The notes beneath the pieces were generated by a model, which was not told the DNA's origin, ran no database searches, and saw only the letters and a program-made list of their open reading frames with translations. From Candidatus Zhuqueibacterota bacterium (GTDB taxonomy: Bacteria; Zhuqueibacterota; Zhuqueibacteria; Residuimicrobiales; Krinioviventaceae): 5,288 nt of DNA. Location: contig RQOI01000257.1 of the NCBI GenBank assembly GCA_003854995.1, positions 1 to 5,288 on the forward strand, given 5' to 3'. Shown here one piece after another: positions 1 through 5,288 of the stretch; the stretch's first letter is position 1, and every line of letters starts with the position of its first letter. The translations under genes were made by a program, and so were the position numbers.

Positions 1-1536
1 ACAGCGCTCAGCGAACTGATGCTGCAATTGCAGGAGAATCCGCAGGACGATGCGCTCAAGGCACAGATCCGGGCGCTCGATCTATTGGCGAGAAGAGCCT
101 ATTTCACCAGTCAATGGCAAATACGGACGGGCGGATTCTTGCTGTTCATTTCGGCCATGGTGCTGTTGATTTCACTCAAGTACATCAGCTCCCTGCAGCG
201 GACGTGGCCAGATTTTGGCAAAGAAAAACTGGAAAATTCGTGGGAGACGCGCTTGTTGGGACGGCGATACATCCTCTACAGCGGCCTGGCGCTTTTTATT
301 CTGGCCTTTTTTCTGGGCGTCTTTTCGGAAAATAGAATTGGAGTTTCATCAAAAGAGATCAAGGTTTCATTTGCCTCAGAAAAGGAAATGAAGGACAATT
401 GGCCGACGTTTCGCGGACCGGAAGGAATTGGCATCGCCTATCATACAAAAGTACTGACCTCTTGGAACGGCGAGACGGGCGAAAATATAAAGTGGAAAAC
501 TAGTGTCCCACGTCCTGGCTTGAATTCTCCCATCATCTGGGAGAAGAAAATATTCATGGCTGGAGCTGATGAAGAGTTTCAGGAGGTCTATTGTTACGAT
601 GCCGATTCCGGTGACCTGCTGTGGACAACTGAGCTGAATGACATTGCCGGCTCTCCGGAAGAGGCGCCGGATGCGACCCAGGACACCGGTTACGCCGCCC
701 CGACGATGGCCACAGATGGCGAACGTGTCTTTGTCATTTTTGCCACCGGCGATTTGGCCTGTCTCAGTTTTGACGGCGATCTACTCTGGAGCAAAAACAT
801 CGGTGTTCCGGATAACCACTATGGTCACGCTTCCTCTCTTTTTACGTTCCAGGACAGATTGCTCATCCAATATGACACGAACGCCAGCAGGCAGATATTG
901 GCGCTGCACAGTGCGACCGGTGAACAGATCTATGCGACGCCCAGAAACGATGTGCAGATTTCCTGGGCTTCTCCTGTTCTGGTGAACACCGGGCCGCGCA
1001 TCGAATTCATCCTCAGCTCCAATCCCTTTGTTATTTCTTATGATCCGGAGAACGGTCAGGAATACTGGCGTGTCGAGTGCTTGGATGCCGAGGTTGGGCC
1101 GTCCGTCGCATATTCAGAGGGCTGGATTTTTGCGGTGAACGAGTATGCTGTGCTGGCAGGCATCAAACTGGACGAGACGCCGCATATTGCCTGGAAATAC
1201 GAGGATGATCTATCAGAGGCATCCAGTCCGGTGGCGATCAGGGATTTGCTGTTCCTCGCTTCCAGCTATGGCACCGTCACCTGTTTTTCGGCGCATACCG
1301 GCGAAGTGAACTGGTCACATGAATTTGATGATGGCTTTTATTCATCGCCGATCGTTGCCGGCGATAATGTCTTTTTAATGGATCGCGATGGCGTCGTGCA
1401 TGTTTTCAAGGCGGCAGGACAGTTCGAATCTGTCGCCGATAATGTGCTGGGAGAGAAAGCAGATACTATTCCGGCATTCATGCATGACAGAATCTACATC
1501 CGCGGCGAAGAACACTTGTTTTGCATTGGAAACTAA
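1..1536 (+). CDS. Membrane-anchored PQQ-type (BamB-like) beta-propeller protein, 5' partial
   Basis: The reading frame is open to the left edge: six in-frame codons precede the first ATG at 19, and no good ribosome binding site is visible there, so the true start is probably upstream. Counting from that ATG (505 residues), two hydrophobic segments lie at about 36-56 and 84-103, separated by a basic loop. A propeller follows from about 128, opening with NWPTFRGPEGIG. About eight repeats of the type YDADSGDLLW, FDGDLLW, SAHTGEVNW are visible (near 149, 191, 246, 293, 338, 379, 420 and 460), as in PQQ/BamB-like propellers. By the positive-inside rule the propeller should be outside the cytoplasmic membrane. 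That would put the N-terminus outside too, suggesting another membrane segment upstream of the window. No CXXCH haem motif or clear quinoprotein dehydrogenase active site is seen, so a scaffold or binding role is likelier than catalysis. Fold confidence is high; function is unknown. Confidence 0.85.
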   Translation, partial: TALSELMLQLQENPQDDALKAQIRALDLLARRAYFTSQWQIRTGGFLLFISAMVLLISLKYISSLQRTWPDFGKEKLENSWETRLLGRRYILYSGLALFILAFFLGVFSENRIGVSSKEIKVSFASEKEMKDNWPTFRGPEGIGIAYHTKVLTSWNGETGENIKWKTSVPRPGLNSPIIWEKKIFMAGADEEFQEVYCYDADSGDLLWTTELNDIAGSPEEAPDATQDTGYAAPTMATDGERVFVIFATGDLACLSFDGDLLWSKNIGVPDNHYGHASSLFTFQDRLLIQYDTNASRQILALHSATGEQIYATPRNDVQISWASPVLVNTGPRIEFILSSNPFVISYDPENGQEYWRVECLDAEVGPSVAYSEGWIFAVNEYAVLAGIKLDETPHIAWKYEDDLSEASSPVAIRDLLFLASSYGTVTCFSAHTGEVNWSHEFDDGFYSSPIVAGDNVFLMDRDGVVHVFKAAGQFESVADNVLGEKADTIPAFMHDRIYIRGEEHLFCIGN

Positions 1537-1539
1537 ATG
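1528..1539 (+). promoter_or_regulatory. Stop-to-start junction with weak Shine-Dalgarno, probable translational coupling
   Basis: The propeller gene ends in TAA at 1534-1536 and the fusion flavoprotein starts with ATG at 1537, with no base between. A weak GGA core sits at 1528-1530, six bases before the ATG. The start is supported by the protein: the NuoE-type N-terminal helix region begins soon after it. Such a junction suggests that ribosomes finishing the upstream gene re-initiate here, so the two proteins would be made together. Confidence 0.55.
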
Positions 1540-3936
1540 TCCGTCATATTGAAACAGAACAAAGATATTGATCAGCTGCAAAAGGTTGATCACATCATTG
1601 CAAAATTCGGAACGCAGGCTAATGCTGTTATTCCTGTTTTGCAGGCAGTGCAGGAAGAATATAAATACCTGCCGGAAGAGGTATTGCGATACATATGCGA
1701 AAAGACGGATATCACGCCGGCTGCCATTATGGGCGTCTCCACTTTTTATACGCAGTTTCGTCACAAACCGGTTGGCGAACATATCATCCAGGTGTGCACT
1801 GGCACAGCGTGTCACGTCAAGGGATCGGAAAAGGTGGTGGATGCCTTTCGCCGGGATCTCCACATAGGCGAAAAAGACGACACTGATCCGGACGGGCAAT
1901 TCACGGTGCAAAAGGTCGCTTGTCTGGGCTGTTGCACCCTGGCGCCCGTGGTGCAGATCGATAAAGTCACTTATGGCCATGTCACTCCTGAATCGGTAAA
2001 GAATGTCATCCGCGACTATCTATCGCGGGCGCCCGCGGAACCGACACAGCGCGTCGTTCACACGCAATCCGTCGAGGAGATCGGCGAAATTCGCATTGGA
2101 TTGGGATCGTGTTGCGTGGCCAGCGGCAGCAGTTACGTTCAACAGGCACTGGAACAGGCGCTCGTTGATACGAATATTCGCACGCATGTCAAGCGCGTCG
2201 GCTGCGTCGGGATGTGCCATCGGGTGCCTCTGTTGGAGGTTGTGGCGCCCAATAGCGAGCCGGTGTTGTACGATAAAGTCGAGCCGGCTCAGGTCCGAGA
2301 TATTGTGCTTCGGCACTTTCCGCAGCCGTCGGCAAAAGAACGGCTCAAGACGAGAGCGTTCAAATGGGTTGAAAATCTGTTCATCGATGAAGGAGGAGAT
2401 GGATTTACACAGCATCCGTTATTTGCTCGCGATCCAATACTCGAAGCCTTTCTCGGTCGGCAACGACACATCGTGACCGAGCATGCCGGCACACTCGATC
2501 CCCTTGACATGCATGAGTATCGTGCGAGAGGCGGCTTTGCGGCGCTGGAAAAAGCCCTGAACTCTACGCAAAAGGAGATCATCGATGAAGTGACTGCAAG
2601 TGGCTTGCGCGGCCGGGGTGGGGCGGGGTTCTTGACCGGGAAAAAGTGGGCGATAGCGCGAGCTGTCGAGGATGAGCAAAAATATATCATCTGCAATGGA
2701 GATGAGGGTGATCCTGGTGCATTCATGGATCGCATGATTCTCGAGTCCTACCCGTTCCGGGTGATCGAGGGAATGATCATCGGTGCATACACCATCGGAG
2801 CGCGACAAGGATATTTGTATATTCGTGCCGAATACCCGTTGGCGGTCGTCCGCGTCCGCCATGCCATCTCTCAGTGTGAAAAAGAGGGCTTGCTCGGCGA
2901 AAACATTTTGGGAAGTGATTTTTCTCTTTCGCTAAAGATAATGGAAGGCGCCGGCGCTTTTGTGTGCGGCGAGGAATCGGCGCTCATTTCATCGCTCGAA
3001 GGGAAAAGAGGTATGCCGAGATTTCGACCGCCCTATCCCGCTGTCCAGGGTTTGTGGGGTCATTCGACCGTGGTGAATAATGTCGAGACCTTTGCAACGA
3101 TACCCTGGATTTTGCGAAATGGCGCACATGAATTTACGAAACTGGGAACAGCGCGCAGCACGGGCACAAAGGTCTTTTCATTGGCTGGCAGAATCGCCCG
3201 CGGAGGGTTGATCGAAGTGCCGATGGGGATTACGGTTCGCGAGATTGTCGAGGAGATCGGCGGCGGAATTCAGGGCGGCAAAAAGTTCAAGGCGGTGCAG
3301 ATCGGAGGTCCATCCGGCGGGTGCGTGCCGGCGTCGCTGTCAGATACGCCAATTGATTTTGAAGCGCTGACCAAAGCCGGGACCATGATGGGATCCGGCG
3401 GCCTGCTGGTGATGGATGAATCGGATTGCATGGTGGATATCGCGCGCTATTTTTTGACGTTCACGTTCGATCAATCATGTGGCAAATGCACTTTTTGTCG
3501 TATCGGCACAAAACATATGCTGGAGATTTTGGAAAAATTGTGCGCCGGCAAGGGAGTGGCCGGGGATTTGGAAAAGCTGCAAGATTTGGCCGAAAAGACC
3601 AAAGTCGGGAGTCTGTGTGGATTGGGCAAGACCGCACCGAATCCGGTGTTGTCGACGTTGAAATATTTTCGCGATGAATATGAGGCGCATCTGGATGGAC
3701 GGTGTCCGGCGAAGAAATGCCGCGCGTTGATCAGATATGAAATTACGGATGATTGTATTGGGTGTACAATATGTGCGCAAAAGTGTCCGGTCAATGCCAT
3801 ACCCTTTACGCCACATCAAAAGCATGCGATCGTGCAGGCTGAGTGTACGAAATGCGATACGTGTTTTCAGGTCTGTCCGGTGGGGGCGGTGCGGGTGGGA
3901 GATGGGGGAGTGGATCGCCCCGAAGGGGCAGAATAG
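1537..3936 (+). CDS. Fused NuoE / thioredoxin-like Fe-S / NuoF / 2x[4Fe-4S] NADH-dependent oxidoreductase subunit (HydC-HydB-like)
   Basis: The 799-residue product should be cytoplasmic, exchange electrons with NAD(H) through FMN and pass them along iron-sulfur clusters. Domains in order: (1) about 1-165, NuoE/HydC-like, [2Fe-2S] ligands C87, C92, C129, C133 (CTGTAC and CLGCC). (2) about 183-262, a second thioredoxin-fold [2Fe-2S] domain as at the N-terminus of HydB, with C192/C193, C223 and C227. (3) about 295-715, NuoF core, with SGLRGRGGAGF at 355, CNGDEGDPGAF at 386 and GAGAFVCGEE at 471, an SLBB-type region about 543-625, and the N3-type [4Fe-4S] cluster C648, C651, C654, C694. (4) about 731-785, a ferredoxin with C740, C743, C746, C750 and C770, C773, C776, C780. 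A CPAKKC pair (C723, C728) links 3 and 4, as in HydB. The GDEGDPGAF wording and C-terminal ferredoxin fit hydrogenase- or bifurcation-type subunits rather than complex I NuoF. The partner is probably the gene at 4262. The last residues (about 790-799) run into a REP-like repeat and are unlikely to be ancestral. Confidence 0.95.
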   Translation: MSVILKQNKDIDQLQKVDHIIAKFGTQANAVIPVLQAVQEEYKYLPEEVLRYICEKTDITPAAIMGVSTFYTQFRHKPVGEHIIQVCTGTACHVKGSEKVVDAFRRDLHIGEKDDTDPDGQFTVQKVACLGCCTLAPVVQIDKVTYGHVTPESVKNVIRDYLSRAPAEPTQRVVHTQSVEEIGEIRIGLGSCCVASGSSYVQQALEQALVDTNIRTHVKRVGCVGMCHRVPLLEVVAPNSEPVLYDKVEPAQVRDIVLRHFPQPSAKERLKTRAFKWVENLFIDEGGDGFTQHPLFARDPILEAFLGRQRHIVTEHAGTLDPLDMHEYRARGGFAALEKALNSTQKEIIDEVTASGLRGRGGAGFLTGKKWAIARAVEDEQKYIICNGDEGDPGAFMDRMILESYPFRVIEGMIIGAYTIGARQGYLYIRAEYPLAVVRVRHAISQCEKEGLLGENILGSDFSLSLKIMEGAGAFVCGEESALISSLEGKRGMPRFRPPYPAVQGLWGHSTVVNNVETFATIPWILRNGAHEFTKLGTARSTGTKVFSLAGRIARGGLIEVPMGITVREIVEEIGGGIQGGKKFKAVQIGGPSGGCVPASLSDTPIDFEALTKAGTMMGSGGLLVMDESDCMVDIARYFLTFTFDQSCGKCTFCRIGTKHMLEILEKLCAGKGVAGDLEKLQDLAEKTKVGSLCGLGKTAPNPVLSTLKYFRDEYEAHLDGRCPAKKCRALIRYEITDDCIGCTICAQKCPVNAIPFTPHQKHAIVQAECTKCDTCFQVCPVGAVRVGDGGVDRPEGAE

Positions 3937-3952
3937 GGCGCTCCAACGGAGC
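3916..3952 (+). repeat. REP-like double-hairpin unit, left copy
   Basis: Two perfect 5-bp stems with 3-base loops stand in a row: GCCCC-GAA-GGGGC at 3917-3929 and GCTCC-AAC-GGAGC at 3940-3952, joined by AGAATAGGGC. The unit overlaps the end of the upstream coding region, whose TAG stop (3934-3936) lies in the linker between the hairpins. It aligns without gaps over 37 bases to the reverse complement of 4145-4181 (27 identities). Confidence 0.8.
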
Positions 3953-3969
3953 AAAAAGAAAGGGGCATT

Positions 3970-4117
3970 ATGCCACAATCGTTGGCAATTGCAGAATGTT
4001 GTGCGCTACATAAATGACCAAAAGGAACTTTATAAAAATAAATCATATAAAGATGAATTTCGTGAGTTGCTAAAAAAATACAAGATTGATTATGATGAAC
4101 GGTACGTGTGGGATTGA
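3970..4117 (+). pseudogene. RAYT / IS200-like (Y1) transposase remnant, internally deleted and frameshifted
   Basis: Two scraps of one transposase family are fused out of frame. The first, ATG at 3970, reads MPQSLAI, the usual opening of a RAYT-like family as I remember it, then degenerates to a stop at 4015-4017. The second lies in another frame from about 3992 to the TGA at 4115-4117: 41 residues starting QNVVRYINDQKELY and ending KYKIDYDERYVWD, matching the C-terminal tail typical of these transposases. A complete protein is about 150 residues, so roughly 300 bases are missing, with the join near 3990-3995. The HUH motif and most of the catalytic domain are absent, so the product cannot be active. 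The family call rests on remembered sequence patterns, not on a search. An open frame at 3737-4117 combines this tail with an out-of-frame reading of the upstream ferredoxin domain and is not a real gene. Confidence 0.75.
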
Positions 4118-4135
4118 TCATATGGCCCGTCGAGC

Positions 4136-4192
4136 GAGCACATTGGGGCGTTGCCCCGCCCCATTTTGCCCCCTTGGGGCGTCACTGTGCTC
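4136..4192. repeat. Outer inverted repeat enclosing the right REP unit
   Basis: GAGCACA at 4136-4142 is the exact reverse complement of TGTGCTC at 4186-4192. Pairing them closes a 43-base interval that itself contains two 5-bp hairpins, giving a cruciform or multibranch shape in single-stranded DNA or RNA. No U-rich tract follows, so it does not look like an intrinsic terminator. In a transcript it would lie about 70 bases before the next start codon and could stabilise or attenuate the message. The left unit has no matching outer stem. Confidence 0.6.
4145..4181 (-). repeat. REP-like double-hairpin unit, right inverted copy
   Basis: On the plus strand this reads GGGGC-GTT-GCCCC (4145-4157), then GCCCC-CTT-GGGGC (4168-4180). 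Its reverse complement aligns to 3916-3952 over 37 bases with no gap. Three of the differences fall in one arm of a stem and are matched by compensating changes in the other arm, so base pairing is kept while the sequence changes. An alternative pairing, CGCCCC at 4157-4162 with GGGGCG at 4176-4181, is also possible. Confidence 0.8.
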
Positions 4193-4252
4193 AATCCATT
4201 CTTTCCTGTGCCAACCTACCATTCCCTTTTGTCCGTCGCTATCGCGGATCTT

Positions 4253-4264
4253 GGAGAAATAATG
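4253..4264 (+). promoter_or_regulatory. Shine-Dalgarno and start codon of the GltD-like gene
   Basis: GGAG at 4253-4256 is followed by five bases and ATG at 4262-4264. This is a good ribosome binding site and fixes the start, because the protein begins at once with the first strand of a plant-type ferredoxin fold (MITVHINDKTISVAPGTSIL). The 69 bases from 4193 to 4261 hold no other feature I can support; no convincing -35/-10 promoter was found in the gap. Confidence 0.75.
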
Positions 4265-5288
4265 ATCACAGTGCACATAAATGACAAGACCATCTCCGTC
4301 GCCCCCGGAACATCCATTCTGCAGGCAGCCAACCAGCTCGGCACAACCATCCCGACCATGTGCTATCTGCAAGGTTTGCCGCACAACACCTCCTGTATGA
4401 TCTGCGTGGTCGAGGATAAAAATTCCGGCAAGCTTTTGCCATCCTGTTCCGCGCAAGTTGAAGAGGGCATGTGCATTGAAACGGATAATGCTCGCGTTCG
4501 TGAATTTCGCCAGGATACGCTCGATCTGCTGCTCAGCGAGCACATCGGCGATTGCCAGGCGCCCTGTCAGCGCGTGTGTCCGGCATTTATGAACATCCCG
4601 TTGATGATCCGACAGATTCAGCAAAAAGACTGGACTGCGGCGATTCGGACTGTAAAAAAGGATATTGCCCTCCCAGCCGTGCTCGGCCGCATCTGTCCGG
4701 CGCCTTGCGAGAATAGCTGCAACCGTCGGCACCATGACGAGGCGGTCTCGATCTGTCTGCTGAAGCGAATTGTCGCGGACATTGATCTGCAAATGGTTGA
4801 ACCGTTCAAGCCCGTGTGCGCTGCGGATTCGGGGCATAGAGTGGCGATCGTTGGCGCCGGACCGGCCGGCCTATCGGCAGCCTATTATCTCGCCCAATGC
4901 GGTCATCGCTGCACTCTGTTTGACAGGCATGAACACCCTGGGGGTAATCTTCGCTATGCGATCTCGGACGATCGGCTGGCAAAATCGGTGCTCGACGCCG
5001 AAATTGGCAAAATCATCGCGTTAGGCATTGAATTAAAGATGCAGCAGGAGCTCGGTCGTCAGTTTCAGCTGGACGACCTGCGCTCTGAATTTGACGCCGT
5101 CGTCTTGACGACCGGTGACATCGATACGGCTTATTATCGGGACACGCAGCTGCAGCATACATCGCGCGGACTTAAAATCGATCGGCAGACTCTTGTGACC
5201 GCTCTGTCGGGCGTTTTTGCGGGCGGCAGCCTGGTGTCTCCCAGTCAGATGGCCGTCCGCGCAGTTGGACATGGCAGGACAATCGCCT
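4262..5288 (+). CDS. [2Fe-2S] ferredoxin domain fused to GltD/NfnB-like Fe-S flavoprotein, 3' partial
   Basis: The frame is open from the ATG at 4262 to the right edge (342 codons, no stop). Residues 1 to about 75 are a plant-type [2Fe-2S] domain as at the start of NuoG or HydA, with ligands C34, C45, C48, C62 (spacing 10, 2, 13). Residues about 92-180 match the N-terminal helical Fe-S domain of GltD/NfnB: C98, C102, C106 (DCQAPCQRVCPA) and C145, C149, C153 (GRICPAPCENSC), enough for two [4Fe-4S] clusters with other ligands. The FAD fold begins at 193 with VAIVGAGPAGLSAAYYLA, has D221 where Glu usually binds the ribose, then HPGGNLRYAI at 225. The strand ending VVLTTG (280-285) is followed only 32 residues later by GVFAGG (317-322), the closing FAD motif. 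The NAD(P)-binding Rossmann domain normally inserted between them is absent. It is probably the partner of the fused NuoEF-like protein upstream, passing electrons between it and another acceptor. More domains may follow beyond the edge. Confidence 0.9.
   Translation, partial: MITVHINDKTISVAPGTSILQAANQLGTTIPTMCYLQGLPHNTSCMICVVEDKNSGKLLPSCSAQVEEGMCIETDNARVREFRQDTLDLLLSEHIGDCQAPCQRVCPAFMNIPLMIRQIQQKDWTAAIRTVKKDIALPAVLGRICPAPCENSCNRRHHDEAVSICLLKRIVADIDLQMVEPFKPVCAADSGHRVAIVGAGPAGLSAAYYLAQCGHRCTLFDRHEHPGGNLRYAISDDRLAKSVLDAEIGKIIALGIELKMQQELGRQFQLDDLRSEFDAVVLTTGDIDTAYYRDTQLQHTSRGLKIDRQTLVTALSGVFAGGSLVSPSQMAVRAVGHGRTIA

Larger units (their letters stand above)
3916..4192. mobile_element. Decayed REP/RAYT (IS200-like) element between two redox genes
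   Basis: This composite consists of a left double-hairpin unit (3916-3952), a transposase remnant (3970-4117) and a right double-hairpin unit in opposite orientation (4145-4181) inside an outer stem (4136-4192). RAYTs are Y1-type transposases related to IS200/IS605, often flanked by REP palindromes. The inner part, about 4009-4100, is much richer in A and T than the genes on either side, which suits a foreign origin. No target duplication is claimed, because this family does not usually make one. The exact outer limits are not certain. The element is immobile on its own, since most of the transposase, including any HUH motif and catalytic tyrosine, is missing. Confidence 0.75.

Noticed and set aside
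1375..1980. Minus-strand open frame (201 codons) spanning the propeller/NuoE junction
   Set aside because: It lies antisense to the end of the propeller gene and to the conserved NuoE cysteine motifs, with no domain or credible start signal of its own.
4029..4051. TATAAA-like strings as a -10 promoter for the GltD-like gene
   Set aside because: They sit in the A/T-rich transposase remnant, have no convincing -35 partner at the right distance, and lie over 200 bases from the gene start.
3737..4117. A 126-codon plus-strand open frame that could be called a hypothetical protein
   Set aside because: Its first two thirds are an out-of-frame reading of the ferredoxin domain and the REP unit. Only the last 41 residues are meaningful, as a transposase tail, and are reported as a pseudogene.
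3916..4181. CRISPR-like repeats with a spacer
   Set aside because: There are only two units, in opposite orientation and separated by a transposase remnant, so no array is present.
4136..4192. Rho-independent terminator after the fusion gene
   Set aside because: The stems are strong and GC-rich, but no run of T follows on either strand, and the structure is explained better as an inverted REP unit.
4111..4197. GGATTGA (4111-4117) and TCAATCC (4191-4197) as terminal inverted repeats of the element
   Set aside because: The left 7-mer is coding sequence for the conserved WD-stop end of the transposase and the right one overlaps the outer stem; a 7-base match is within chance.
4118..4837. Long minus-strand open frame (239 codons) opposite the GltD-like gene
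   Set aside because: The plus strand here encodes clear [2Fe-2S], GltD-type Fe-S and FAD motifs with a good ribosome binding site. The minus-strand product has no recognisable motif and is a shadow.

Overview
The window is a stretch of plus-strand bacterial DNA of moderate GC content. It reads as part of one redox operon that runs off both edges. No rRNA, tRNA or taxonomic marker is present. The HydB/HndC-type flavoprotein points to an anaerobic or fermentative metabolism. The RAYT/IS200-type remnant starting MPQSLA and ending DYDERYVWD resembles elements I associate with the Bacteroidota/Calditrichota/KSB1 side of the tree. That placement is a low-confidence impression from memory.

Layout. 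Positions 1-1536 hold the 3' part of a membrane-anchored PQQ-type beta-propeller protein whose start lies upstream of the window. Its stop codon directly abuts the ATG of the next gene. Positions 1537-3936 encode a 799-residue fusion: NuoE-like thioredoxin-fold [2Fe-2S] domain, second thioredoxin-fold [2Fe-2S] domain, NuoF-like NADH/FMN core with SLBB and N3-type cluster, and a C-terminal 2x[4Fe-4S] ferredoxin. Positions 3937-4261 form a 325-base gap occupied mostly by a decayed REP/RAYT element: two 37-base double-hairpin units in opposite orientation around a frameshifted, internally deleted transposase remnant. From 4262 to the right edge runs an open gene without a stop in the window. It encodes a plant-type [2Fe-2S] ferredoxin domain followed by a GltD/NfnB-like iron-sulfur and FAD module.

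How it may work together. The fusion protein has the sequence style of the NADH-oxidising/reducing subunits of electron-bifurcating hydrogenases (HydC plus HydB) rather than of complex I. Its partner is a GltD-like flavoprotein with an N-terminal HydA/NuoG-like [2Fe-2S] domain. That combination recalls the Sporomusa-type transhydrogenase (StnABC), in which NuoE-, NuoF- and NfnB-like subunits act together. In this window, however, the GltD-like protein appears to lack the NAD(P)-binding Rossmann domain: only about 32 residues separate the two halves of the FAD domain where that domain normally sits. If real, this is not an ordinary transhydrogenase. The NuoF core would be the only visible pyridine-nucleotide site and the second flavin would pass electrons to an unseen partner.

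The most interesting points are the missing NAD(P) domain, the four-part fusion, and the covarying inverted REP pair that has invaded the operon and apparently supplied the last codons and stop of the fusion gene.
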